A stretch of DNA of 12,228 bases from an uncultured Fusibacter sp. (GTDB taxonomy: Bacteria > Bacillota > Clostridia > Peptostreptococcales > Acidaminobacteraceae), in the NCBI GenBank assembly GCA_937958285.1, contig CALFXQ010000178.1, positions 1-12,228 on the forward strand, in the 5' to 3' direction. Shown piece by piece: positions 1 to 6,834 of this stretch. Position 1 is the stretch's first letter. Every line of letters begins with the position of its first letter. The translations under genes and the position numbers were made by a program. Below the pieces are notes generated by a model that was not told the DNA's origin, searched no databases, and worked only from the letters and a program-made list of their open reading frames with translations.

Positions 1-18
1 GTTTAAATACAGTCACTT

Positions 19-42
19 AAGTCGCCAAAAGGCGACTTTTTT
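19..42 (+). terminator. Intrinsic terminator of an upstream gene
   Basis: A perfect 8-bp inverted repeat (AAGTCGCC, 19-26, and GGCGACTT, 31-38) closes an AAAA loop and is followed directly by further T residues to 42. This is the classic rho-independent form on the plus strand. No coding sequence lies before it in the window, so it presumably ends a gene to the left. The partial symmetry (A-rich before, T-rich after) means it could also work weakly on the minus strand. Confidence 0.85.
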
Positions 43-75
43 GATTGTATAATACTTTTTAATGGAAATAAACTG

Positions 76-84
76 TGCTATAAT
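76..84 (+). promoter_or_regulatory. Extended -10 promoter for ktrBA
   Basis: TGCTATAAT gives a perfect TATAAT (79-84) with an upstream TGn (76-78), typical of a sigma-A extended -10 promoter. No good -35 lies 16-18 bases upstream (only T-rich sequence near 56-61), which fits an extended -10 site. Transcription would start near 91, giving a leader of about 24 nt before the ktrB ATG. A second TATAAT (48-53) with TTGATT at 41-46 lies too close together to be a normal -35/-10 pair. Confidence 0.65.
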
Positions 85-114
85 GATATGTCTATCTAGC
101 GATGTGAGGTATCT

Positions 115-1464
115 ATGTTTAAACAGTTGCAAAATTTACGTGAACAGCCGTCGAAGCTGTTTGTGATTGGCTTTGCGGGAATTATACTTTTGGGTGCAGG
201 ATTATTAACCTTGCCAATGGCAACGCAATCAGGTAATGGGGCTAGTTTTATAGATGCTCTTTTTACTGCAACATCAGCGGTTTGCGTAACTGGATTAGTG
301 GTGCAAGATACAGCGACTTATTGGAGCACTTTTGGGCAGTTGGTCATCTTATCGCTTATACAAATTGGTGGCCTTGGCATTATGACCATGGCCTCTTTAG
401 TAAGTCTACTTATTGGAAGAAAGATTTCCCTTTCGAGTCGCTTGCTTATTCAAGAATCGCTGGGTACATTGAGTCTCTCAGGCGTCGTTCGTCTCACAAA
501 GTATGTGGTTTGGCTGACTCTTTCTGTAGAGGCACTTGGCGCATGGTTGTTATCATATAAATTCATCCCCCTATACGGACTTAAGAAAGGCATCTATATG
601 AGTGTCTTTCATTCTGTATCTGCATTTTGTAATGCAGGATTCGATTTAATGGGCAATTTTAGAAGTCTAACGGGTTTTGTTGAAGATCCCTTGATTAACT
701 TTGTCATTATGGGATTAATTATAGTAGGTGGACTAGGTTTTTCTGTAATTTTAGAAATGCTCGGTGGAAGGCGGTTTCGGCGCATGACGCTCCATACAAA
801 GGTGGTACTTACATCTACAGGGGTGCTTATACTCAGTGGCTTTCTATTGACATTGCTCTTTGAATGGACAAATCCTGAAACTTTGGGTCCGCTATCATTT
901 TCTGGAAAACTACTCGCGTCTCTCTTTAACTCGGTTACGCCGAGAACTGCTGGATATAATACATTGCCAATAGACCACTTGACGAATTCCACATTGATGT
1001 TGGTGATGGTCTTGATGTTTATAGGCGGTTCACCAGGCTCCACCGCTGGCGGTATTAAAACTACGACTATGGCGCTTATCTTTATGACCATTTTATCGAT
1101 TACTCAAGGTAAGAGTGATACTGAAATCTACAAGAGGCGCATTAGTCGCGATGCTGTTAACCGTTCAGTTGCTATTTTGGGAATAGCAATTAGTTGCATT
1201 GCCATTGTGATGACCTTTTTAAATGCGACAGAGCCCAGTGCCAGTTTTATAGAAATCATGTTTGAGACCTTTTCAGCCCTTGGCACAGTGGGGTTATCGA
1301 TAGGTCTAACGCCAAAACTCTCAATTGCTGGCAAAATAATTCTGGCAATGACCATGTTTATTGGTAGATTAGGGGTTTTGACTATTGCCTTTGCAATGGC
1401 TAGAAAACAAAAGTTGGCATCAAAGTCCATGCGGTACCTAGAAGAGAAAGTCAATGTGGGGTAA
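115..1464 (+). CDS. ktrB: Potassium uptake channel subunit KtrB (TrkH/KtrB family)
   Basis: This is an integral membrane potassium-translocating subunit of 449 aa, the usual size for KtrB and shorter than typical TrkH. The four pore-loop repeats expected of the superfamily are visible: TSAVCVTGL (53-61), SVSAFCNAGFDL (167-178), SVTPRTAGYNTL (273-284) and FSALGTVGLSIGL (386-398), each with the filter glycine. The glycine-rich intramembrane gate loop GGSPGSTAGGIKTTT (304-318) sits in the third repeat, and GRLGVLT (417-423) is in the last. Hydrophobic segments alternate throughout, for example about 17-35, 75-100, 193-215 and 229-249. The ATG start has GAGG at 106-109 with 5-base spacing. The ktrA gene starts 3 bases after the stop, so the two are co-translated and the proteins should form one complex. 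In the family, KtrB imports K+ (often Na+-linked) and is gated by KtrA. A TrkH label is possible, but the length and the single-RCK partner favour Ktr. Confidence 0.93.
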   Translation: MFKQLQNLREQPSKLFVIGFAGIILLGAGLLTLPMATQSGNGASFIDALFTATSAVCVTGLVVQDTATYWSTFGQLVILSLIQIGGLGIMTMASLVSLLIGRKISLSSRLLIQESLGTLSLSGVVRLTKYVVWLTLSVEALGAWLLSYKFIPLYGLKKGIYMSVFHSVSAFCNAGFDLMGNFRSLTGFVEDPLINFVIMGLIIVGGLGFSVILEMLGGRRFRRMTLHTKVVLTSTGVLILSGFLLTLLFEWTNPETLGPLSFSGKLLASLFNSVTPRTAGYNTLPIDHLTNSTLMLVMVLMFIGGSPGSTAGGIKTTTMALIFMTILSITQGKSDTEIYKRRISRDAVNRSVAILGIAISCIAIVMTFLNATEPSASFIEIMFETFSALGTVGLSIGLTPKLSIAGKIILAMTMFIGRLGVLTIAFAMARKQKLASKSMRYLEEKVNVG

Positions 1465-1467
1465 ACG

Positions 1468-2118
1468 ATGAAAAAGCAATTTTTAGTGATAGGATGTGGT
1501 CGTTTTGGGACCAGTATTGCTCTAAAACTCATGGATATGGGTGCCGATGTCATGATTGTGGACAAACAGGAAGACAATGTGCAAGGTCTTCTGGGGAAGG
1601 TCACCTATGCGGTTCAGGCAGATGCTACAGATGAGATTGCCCTAAGTAATTTAGGTATTCGAAACTTTGATACGGCAATTGTTTGTATTGGCGAAGATAT
1701 TCAGGCCTCTATTCTCGTGACGATGATGATCAAAGAACTGGGCATTAGAATGATTGTCGCAAAAGCTCAAAGTGAAACGCATGCAAAGGTCCTTTACCGC
1801 ATTGGCGCAGATCGCGTGGTCTTTGCAGAGCGAGAAATGGGCATTCGCGTGGCTAAGAGTTTGATGTCACAAAATGTGATGGATTTTATTGAATTTGCAC
1901 CGGATTATAGCGTTGTTGAGGTTGCGCCTATGCCGGAGTGGATTGGCAAAAACCTGATTCAACTTAACATGAGAGCTCAGTACCGCGTCAATGTGATGGC
2001 GATCAAGCGGGGCACACAAATCAATGTCAACGTGATGGCCGACGATACGATTCGCGCAGGGGATGTTATGATTATAATGGGTCACAACAAAGATATTGAT
2101 CGCATAGTCAACAAGTAG
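1468..2118 (+). CDS. ktrA: Ktr/Trk potassium system regulatory subunit KtrA (RCK domain)
   Basis: This is a cytosolic 216-aa gating subunit for KtrB. The N-terminal RCK/TrkA-N Rossmann domain (about 3-125) carries the nucleotide-binding GCGRFG (9-14) after a beta strand, with the acidic residue D32 at the end of the second strand. A C-terminal RCK_C domain follows at about 140-214. There is only one RCK pair, as in KtrA; classical TrkA is about twice this length with two. Known KtrA proteins form an octameric ring under the KtrB dimer and bind ATP/ADP, and some also bind NAD(H) or c-di-AMP. Ligand choice cannot be read from the sequence. The ATG follows a GTGGGG ribosome site (1456-1461) that lies across the ktrB stop, supporting translational coupling. 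Confidence 0.93.
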   Translation: MKKQFLVIGCGRFGTSIALKLMDMGADVMIVDKQEDNVQGLLGKVTYAVQADATDEIALSNLGIRNFDTAIVCIGEDIQASILVTMMIKELGIRMIVAKAQSETHAKVLYRIGADRVVFAEREMGIRVAKSLMSQNVMDFIEFAPDYSVVEVAPMPEWIGKNLIQLNMRAQYRVNVMAIKRGTQINVNVMADDTIRAGDVMIIMGHNKDIDRIVNK

Positions 2119-2186
2119 TGCGCTAAAAGGTGCATTTTAAGGGCGTGCATTGACGATAAAGCCAAAGTTGAAAGGGGTAAATTCTC

Positions 2187-2972
2187 GTGATTCAAGACAT
2201 AACCTCGGCGCAAAACCAGCAGTTCAAATGGCTAAAGCGCATGATGCAAAAGAAGTATCGCGATTCAGAGCGGGTTATGCTACTAGAAGGGGCGCGTATT
2301 GTCAACCATGGCGTGCAATTGGGTCATTTGCCAAAGGCGATCTTTCTCAGATACGGCCTAGATCATGAAAATGTCGAAGCCTATTTGCATTTGGGGTGCC
2401 CAGTTTTTGTTTTGGCTGAGGCGCTGTTTGAGCAGGTTTCAGATACGGTTCACAGTCAAGGCATACTTGGCGTGTTTAGCCGTGATATGGAGTGCGCATT
2501 ATCTATTATGGGACCTCATGTTGTGATTCTCGATCAAATTCAAGATCCCGGGAATTTGGGCACCATTATTCGCACCTGCGATGCACTCGGTCTGACTGAA
2601 ATATATATGACAAAAGGAACCACAGATCCTTATAGTCAAAAGGTGCTCCGGGCGACCATGGGTTCGATCTTCAATGTAAAACTGCATACGCATGTTTCGA
2701 TGGATGTACTACAGGGACTTAAAGATAAGGGATTTGCATTGGTATCCACTGCACTAGAAGACAGCATTTCACTATCGCGTCTCACTGCATTTGCTGAACA
2801 AGGGGCCATTGCCATTTGCTTTGGCAACGAGGGGAACGGCGTTTCGCAAACAGTACTTGCAATGAGCGACTATCGCGTTAAGATTCCCATGCGCGGTGGT
2901 GCAGAGAGTTTAAATGTAGCTGTGGCCGCTGCAATAGCGCTTTATCAAATACAAGCGAAATACCTTGAATAG
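2187..2972 (+). CDS. SpoU/TrmH-family RNA 2'-O-methyltransferase (YsgA-like)
   Basis: A predicted SAM-dependent RNA ribose methyltransferase of 261 aa. It has an N-terminal substrate-binding region (about 4-100, including VHSQGILGVF at 88-97) and a C-terminal SPOUT knot domain. The three SpoU motifs are clear: motif 1 DPGNLGTIIRTCDALG (120-135) with N123 and the catalytic-type R129; motif 2 FGNEGNGVS (212-220); and motif 3 IPMRGGAESLNVAVA (233-247). All key positions are present, so it should be active. The target nucleotide is not predictable. The GTG start is supported by AAAGGGG (2171-2177, 9-base spacing) and by the family-typical N-terminus (ITSAQNQQFK). It lies 68 bases after ktrA with no convincing promoter between, so it may be read through from ktrBA. 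A similar gene (ysgA) sits directly upstream of pheS in Bacillus. Confidence 0.88.
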   Translation: MIQDITSAQNQQFKWLKRMMQKKYRDSERVMLLEGARIVNHGVQLGHLPKAIFLRYGLDHENVEAYLHLGCPVFVLAEALFEQVSDTVHSQGILGVFSRDMECALSIMGPHVVILDQIQDPGNLGTIIRTCDALGLTEIYMTKGTTDPYSQKVLRATMGSIFNVKLHTHVSMDVLQGLKDKGFALVSTALEDSISLSRLTAFAEQGAIAICFGNEGNGVSQTVLAMSDYRVKIPMRGGAESLNVAVAAAIALYQIQAKYLE

Positions 2973-2993
2973 GCTTAAGGTCTATGCTATAAT
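2965..2993 (+). promoter_or_regulatory. Sigma-A promoter for the T-box/pheST unit
   Basis: TTGAAT (2965-2970) and TATAAT (2988-2993) are separated by exactly 17 bases, and TG at 2985-2986 gives an extended -10 (TGCTATAAT). The -35 box overlaps the stop codon of the upstream methyltransferase gene (TAG, 2970-2972). Transcription should start near 3000, just before the T-box leader. This is the strongest promoter match in the window and shows that pheST is an independent transcription unit. Confidence 0.8.
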
Positions 2994-2999
2994 GCACAT

Positions 3000-3222
3000 A
3001 AATGTTAAGACTGAGCGAGTACATGGCAGGCTATGTTTAGAGAGGAACCGTTAGGTGAAAGGTTCTCATAAAGCGCTATGGAAGTTCCCTCACGAGCAGC
3101 GACCTGAAGGCAGAGTAGGGTTTGTCGGTTAACGGCGTTAAACGTTAAGAGAGACCGCTTAGGCGGTAACTTGGGTGGTACCGCGGAAGCACACTTCGTC
3201 CCATTGGGTGAGGTGTTTTTTT
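3000..3222 (+). ncRNA. T-box riboswitch, tRNA-Phe specific, upstream of pheS
   Basis: This is a tRNA-sensing leader that reads the charging state of tRNA-Phe and allows pheST transcription when uncharged tRNA accumulates. The diagnostic T-box core GGGTGGTACCGCGG lies at 3173-3186. Its TGGT can pair with an ACCA tRNA end, as expected for a tRNA with discriminator A. A candidate specifier codon TTC (Phe) lies at 3085-3087 in GAAGTTCCC, on the 3' side of Stem I. Stem I also shows a GAACC/GGTTC distal pairing (about 3044-3065). A short stem ACCGC/GCGGT (3154-3158/3163-3167) fits Stem III. The antiterminator would pair the TGGG of the T-box 5' side with CCCA at 3200-3203, which competes with the terminator. 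The start is inferred from the promoter, and the exact Stem I boundaries are approximate. The following synthetase gene agrees with the specifier. Confidence 0.9.
3191..3222 (+). terminator. T-box leader terminator (attenuator) before pheS
   Basis: ACACTTCG-T-CCC (3191-3202) pairs with GGGTGAGGTGT (3206-3216) around an ATT loop. There is one bulged T at 3199 and two G-U pairs, and a T-run (3216-3222) follows. The left arm contains the CCC (3200-3202) that the antiterminator also needs, so the two structures are mutually exclusive, as in known T-box attenuators. A further T-run follows at 3224-3229. Confidence 0.85.
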
Positions 3223-3259
3223 ATTTTTTGTCCTACGGGACAGGTTTGAGGAGGCAGCT

Positions 3260-4279
3260 GTGAAAGAACAATTGATGTCCCTTCTGACGACAGGTCAGGA
3301 AGAGATTAAAACCATCGACAATTCTCAAGATTTAATGCACTTTAAAGTGAAATACCTCGGAAAAAAGGGCGAGCTAACCGCACTAATGAAAGAGATGGGA
3401 AAACTGAGTCAAGAAGAGCGGCCCATTATTGGACAAGTAGCCAACGAAGTGCGCCAAGGTCTTGAGTTGCTCATCGACGAAAAAGATCGGCTCATCGCCG
3501 CTATTGAATTAAAGCGCCAATTTGATGTGGAGCGCATCGACGTCACTTTACCAGCATCGCAGGTGCACCAGGGTACTTATCATCCGCTATACCATGTACT
3601 AGATGAAATCAAGGCCATCTTTATTGGCATGGGCTACGAAATTGCAGAAGGTCCAGAAGTAGAAACGGTCTATCACAATTTTGACGCTTTAAATGCACCC
3701 ATCGATCACCCCTCGCGCAGCGAATCCGATACCTTTTACATCACCGATAACCTTTTGTTGAGAACTCAAACGTCGCCTGTTCAAATTCGCACCATGAAAA
3801 ACAACACACCGCCAATTAAAGTCATCTCGCCCGGTCGCTGTTTTAGAAAAGATGAAATAGATGCAACCCATTCTCCGATGTTCCATCAGATCGAAGGTCT
3901 TGTGGTGGGTGAAGGCATTACCATGAGCGATTTAAAAGGAACTCTGAATGCCTTTGTTCAAAAGCTATCTGGCCGACAGGTGCGCACTAAGTTTAGACCG
4001 CACTTCTTCCCCTTTACTGAACCGAGTGGAGAAATGGATGTGTCCTGCTTTAAATGTGGCGGCAGCGGATGCCGTTTTTGCGGCGGCAGCGGATGGATTG
4101 AGATCTTAGGATGCGGCATGGTCCACCCTTCGGTACTCGAAGAATGTGGCATTGATTCGCAAAAGTATTCTGGTTTTGCCTTTGGCATGGGTCTAGATCG
4201 CATTACCATGTTGCGCTACGAAATTGACGATATTCGCCATCTCTTTGAAAACGATGTGCGTTTCTTAAAACAGTTCTAG
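3260..4279 (+). CDS. pheS: Phenylalanyl-tRNA synthetase alpha subunit PheS
   Basis: This is the catalytic subunit of the (alpha-beta)2 enzyme that attaches phenylalanine to tRNA-Phe in the cytoplasm. At 339 aa it is the normal length. An N-terminal coiled-coil tRNA-binding arm (about 1-95) precedes the class II catalytic core. Recognisable core elements are EGPEVE (130-135), the motif 2 region LRTQTSPVQIR (167-177) and GRCFRKDEIDATHSPMFHQ (192-210), and motif 3 FGMGLDRITMLRY (308-320). The end (RHLFENDVRFLKQF) is typical. An insertion at 263-278 carries two CxxCGGSG knuckles (C263/C266 and C271/C274), a plausible metal-binding loop. The GTG start has GAGGAGG (3248-3254) with 5-base spacing. 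It lies behind the Phe T-box, and pheT begins 10 bases after its stop. Confidence 0.97.
   Translation: MKEQLMSLLTTGQEEIKTIDNSQDLMHFKVKYLGKKGELTALMKEMGKLSQEERPIIGQVANEVRQGLELLIDEKDRLIAAIELKRQFDVERIDVTLPASQVHQGTYHPLYHVLDEIKAIFIGMGYEIAEGPEVETVYHNFDALNAPIDHPSRSESDTFYITDNLLLRTQTSPVQIRTMKNNTPPIKVISPGRCFRKDEIDATHSPMFHQIEGLVVGEGITMSDLKGTLNAFVQKLSGRQVRTKFRPHFFPFTEPSGEMDVSCFKCGGSGCRFCGGSGWIEILGCGMVHPSVLEECGIDSQKYSGFAFGMGLDRITMLRYEIDDIRHLFENDVRFLKQF
4055..4095 (+). repeat. 24-bp-period direct repeat inside pheS (Cys-Gly knuckle)
   Basis: TGTGGCGGCAGCGGATG (4055-4071) recurs as TGCGGCGGCAGCGGATG (4079-4095), 16 of 17 bases identical with a period of 24 bases (8 codons). Both copies are in frame and encode CGGSG followed by C or W. 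Each is preceded by Cys-x-x, so the protein shows two CxxCxGxG units in a row, the same spacing as DnaJ zinc-finger repeats. The reading frame is kept and the loop replaces a non-essential region of PheS. Confidence 0.7.
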
Positions 4280-4289
4280 GAGGCTGACC

Positions 4290-6689
4290 GTGAGAGTACC
4301 TATACAATGGTTAAAAGACTATGTAAATATAAGTGGCATTGACGTAAAAACACTAGATGAAAAGCTCGTTATGTCGGGTTCAAATACAGAGACGATTATC
4401 GATATTAAGGGCGCGGTCGAGAAGGTTGTGGTAGGCCACATTTTGAGTATTGAGCAGCATCCCGATGCAGATAAGTTGACGGTTTGCAAGGTGGATATTG
4501 GCTTAGATGCACCTCTACAAATTGTCACTGGCGCAAAGAACATGAGAGAGGGCGATTATGTGCCCGTCGCCCTCGATGGCGCAAAACTGGCGGGAGACTT
4601 AAACATCAAAACGGGCAAACTTAGAGGTCAAGTGTCCGAAGGCATGTTTTGTTCCTATCAGGAGTTGGGTTTTGACGACAAGGTCATTCCAAAGGCCTTT
4701 GCCGATGGCCTGCTGATTATGGACAAACCCTATCCATTAGGTGCAGATGTCTTTAGCGTGCTAGGACTTGACGATCAGGTCATTTTATTCGAAATCACGC
4801 CAAATCGTCCCGACTGTCTATCCATGATTGGCATGGCACGCGAAGTGGCTGCAACTTTTGATTTGCCTGTGATGTTGCCCGACACGTCGCTTCACGATGA
4901 AATTCAGCCGACGACGCCAAGTGTCAAGGTTACCGTTGAAGATTCAAATCTCTGCCCGCGCTATGCTTGCCGCGTGGTGGAAAAGGTCACAGTGGGTCCT
5001 TCGCCGCAGTGGCTTCAGTCCAAGTTGATAAAAGCGGGCATGCGCCCCATTAACAATGTGGTAGATATCACAAACTTCGTACTTTTAGAATATGGTCAGC
5101 CCATTCACGCTTTCGATTTAGACCGTCTTGCCGGTCCAGAAATCATCGTGCGTCATGCGATGGAGGGCGAAGAGATGGAAACGCTAGATGGTGTGAACCG
5201 AAAATTGAGAGCCGATATGCTCGTAATTGCAGACCAAAAGCGTCCAGTGGCCATTGCAGGGGTGATGGGCGGCCAAGACACTGAGGTGAGCGACCAGACG
5301 GTTAACTTGCTAATCGAAGTGGCAAACTTCAATAAATCCTCTATTCGCGAGACCAGCAAAGTTCTAGGCCTTCGCTCAGAAGCCTCGTCGCGCTATGAAA
5401 AGGGCGTGAGCCCAGAAATCGTCGAAGATGCACTGAATCGCGTCTGCCATCTAATAGAAAAATTGGGTTGCGGTAAAGTTGTCAATCAATCGGTAGATGT
5501 CTATCTTAAAAAACATACACCAGAACAAATCGTAGTGAGACCAGACCGCATCAATCAAATTCTGGGCACTAAGCTGACGATTGAAGAAATTCAGGGCTTC
5601 TTTATGCGCATCGAGTGTACCGTTGTGCCGCTATCGACGGGCTTAGGTGTCACGCCGCCGTCATACCGTCTCGACCTGTTAAAGGAAATCGACTTTGTCG
5701 AGGAGGTAGCGAGACTCTATGGCTACGATCAACTTGAGGACACTCTGCCACAGGATGCTTCTTTCGGGAGTTATACAAAGCGTCAAAAGGTTGAGCGCAC
5801 GGTGCGCGACAATTTGACTGGGCAAGGACTCAACGAAATTTGCACCTACTCCTTTGTAAGTCCAAAGATTCTTGACTTGCTCTGCCTACCTCAAGATGCG
5901 CCTTGGCGCCAAAATGTCGTGATTCGCAATCCCCTTGGAGAAGAGTACAGCGTGATGCGCCCGACTTTGCTGGCCAACCTATTGGCGGTGATTTCAAGAA
6001 ATGCAAAGCGTCAAGTAGAAGAGACCATGCTCTACGAAATTGGCAATACCTTTAAACCGCGCACATGGCCTGTTGTAGATGAGCCTATCGAAGAACGCAG
6101 AGTGGCTATCGGTCTGATGGGCGAAGATGTGGATTTTTTCCGCATTAAAGGCGTTGTAGAAGGGCTATTGGGGCGCATGAAAATCAAATCCCTAAGGTTT
6201 GTGCCTCTAGAAGATTCTCCGGTGTTTCACCCAGGTCGCACAGCGCTTGTCTACAGCGGGGACCATTGCCTAGGTACGGTGGGAGAGATTCACCCTCAAG
6301 TATTGAAACAACACGATTTAACTAAACGCGTCTTAGCTGCTGAATTGGATTTTGAGTGTATTCTAAACTTGGCAAATGATCAATACTTGTTTGAGAGCTT
6401 GCCAAAATTCCCAGCTGCTACTCGCGACCTGGCCTTTACCATTGATAGACAAGTGTCTAATCAAGCGGTTATAGACGTCATCCATGGTTGTGGTGGCGCT
6501 CTGCTCGATGGCGTGAGTCTTTTTGATGTGTACCAGGGGGCGCAAATCGATGCCTCTAAAAAGTCGATGGCGTATGCCTTGAGCTTTAGAGCACCAGATC
6601 GCACCTTGGTCGACGAAGAGATTCAGGGTGCAATGAAAGAAATATTAAGGCAACTCGAGACCCAATTGGGTGCGGTGTTGCGCCAGTAA
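4290..6689 (+). CDS. pheT: Phenylalanyl-tRNA synthetase beta subunit PheT
   Basis: This is the large subunit of phenylalanyl-tRNA synthetase, partnering PheS for tRNA recognition and editing of mischarged Tyr-tRNA-Phe. At 799 aa it is full length for the bacterial long form. Domains in order are: the N-terminal B1 with an EMAP/OB tRNA-binding fold (about 40-150; HPDADKLTVCKVDIG at 57-71 and TGKLRGQVSEGMFCS at 108-122); the B3/4 editing domain (about 212-395; RPINNVVDITNFVLLEYGQP at 252-271); B5 (about 405-480; ending EEVARLYGYD); a catalytic-like core (about 490-690; NPLGEEYSVMRPTLL at 547-561 and FHPGRTA at 646-652); and the FDX-ACB anticodon-binding domain (about 703-798; FPAATRDLAF at 707-716). 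The GTG start has AGGAGG (4278-4283) with 6-base spacing, and that site overlaps the pheS stop, so the two are coupled. A strong terminator follows. Confidence 0.97.
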   Translation: MRVPIQWLKDYVNISGIDVKTLDEKLVMSGSNTETIIDIKGAVEKVVVGHILSIEQHPDADKLTVCKVDIGLDAPLQIVTGAKNMREGDYVPVALDGAKLAGDLNIKTGKLRGQVSEGMFCSYQELGFDDKVIPKAFADGLLIMDKPYPLGADVFSVLGLDDQVILFEITPNRPDCLSMIGMAREVAATFDLPVMLPDTSLHDEIQPTTPSVKVTVEDSNLCPRYACRVVEKVTVGPSPQWLQSKLIKAGMRPINNVVDITNFVLLEYGQPIHAFDLDRLAGPEIIVRHAMEGEEMETLDGVNRKLRADMLVIADQKRPVAIAGVMGGQDTEVSDQTVNLLIEVANFNKSSIRETSKVLGLRSEASSRYEKGVSPEIVEDALNRVCHLIEKLGCGKVVNQSVDVYLKKHTPEQIVVRPDRINQILGTKLTIEEIQGFFMRIECTVVPLSTGLGVTPPSYRLDLLKEIDFVEEVARLYGYDQLEDTLPQDASFGSYTKRQKVERTVRDNLTGQGLNEICTYSFVSPKILDLLCLPQDAPWRQNVVIRNPLGEEYSVMRPTLLANLLAVISRNAKRQVEETMLYEIGNTFKPRTWPVVDEPIEERRVAIGLMGEDVDFFRIKGVVEGLLGRMKIKSLRFVPLEDSPVFHPGRTALVYSGDHCLGTVGEIHPQVLKQHDLTKRVLAAELDFECILNLANDQYLFESLPKFPAATRDLAFTIDRQVSNQAVIDVIHGCGGALLDGVSLFDVYQGAQIDASKKSMAYALSFRAPDRTLVDEEIQGAMKEILRQLETQLGAVLRQ

Positions 6690-6695
6690 GCCATT

Positions 6696-6723
6696 AAAAC
6701 AGCGCGAATTGCGCTGTTTTTTT
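6696..6723 (+). terminator. Intrinsic terminator of the pheST operon
   Basis: AAAACAGCGC (6696-6705) and GCGCTGTTTT (6711-6720) form a perfect 10-bp stem with a GAATT loop, followed by more T residues to 6723. It begins 7 bases after the pheT stop. The A-rich left end means it could also terminate minus-strand transcripts, but no minus-strand gene is present nearby. Confidence 0.93.
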
Positions 6724-6752
6724 GATTATGTGCTGTTTTTTTGCGATTAAGT
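6713..6752 (+). repeat. Short imperfect tandem repeat after the pheT terminator
   Basis: GCTG plus seven T plus GATTATGT (6713-6731) is followed at once by GCTG plus seven T plus GCGATTAAGT (6732-6752). A third partial TGTTTTTT lies at 6753-6760. The first unit is the terminator's right arm and T-tract, so the pattern looks like slippage duplication of the terminator tail. The second unit could act as an extra pause or release site, but it has no matching left arm of its own beyond the shared one. Confidence 0.45.
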
Positions 6753-6773
6753 TGTTTTTTCCGAAAATCACCA

Positions 6774-6802
6774 TTTTCAACACACGCTTTCTTTGATAGA
6801 AT
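6774..6802 (+). promoter_or_regulatory. Promoter for zapA
   Basis: TAGAAT (6797-6802) is preceded by TG at 6794-6795, giving an extended -10 (TGATAGAAT). A weak -35-like TTTTCA (6774-6779) lies 17 bases upstream. Transcription would start near 6809, giving a leader of about 23 nt before the chosen ATG. The site lies just after the pheT terminator, as expected for the first promoter of a new unit covering zapA and perhaps the genes downstream. Confidence 0.55.
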
Positions 6803-6821
6803 AACTGCATAGCGATTATGT

Positions 6822-6834
6822 GAGGTCATCTATG
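6822..6834 (+). promoter_or_regulatory. Ribosome binding site that decides the zapA start
   Basis: GAGG (6822-6825) is followed after 6 bases by ATG (6832-6834). An in-frame GTG at 6820 would add four residues (MRSS), but it overlaps this Shine-Dalgarno sequence and has no good site of its own. The resulting N-terminus, MSKNKVEVKIHG, matches the usual start of ZapA proteins. I therefore place the start at 6832. Confidence 0.8.

Noticed and set aside
609..1604. Two long reverse-strand open frames (609-1091 and 1128-1604) opposite ktrBA
   Set aside because: They are fully opposite well-supported ktrB/ktrA codons, lack ribosome sites, and their translations have no recognisable domain. They are shadows of the coding strand.
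2122..2142. Possible hairpin TAAAA/TTTTA after ktrA as a terminator
   Set aside because: The stem is only five A-T pairs with no T-run after it, too weak for an intrinsic terminator.
2150..2368. Forward open frame overlapping the methyltransferase start, and the TTGACG at 2150-2155 as a -35 box
   Set aside because: The overlapping frame is out of phase with the clear SpoU protein. The TTGACG has no -10-like sequence 16-18 bases downstream (the region is the purine-rich ribosome site).
6820..6831. GTG at 6820 as the zapA start
   Set aside because: It overlaps the Shine-Dalgarno sequence that serves the ATG at 6832, and it would add four residues not expected in ZapA.
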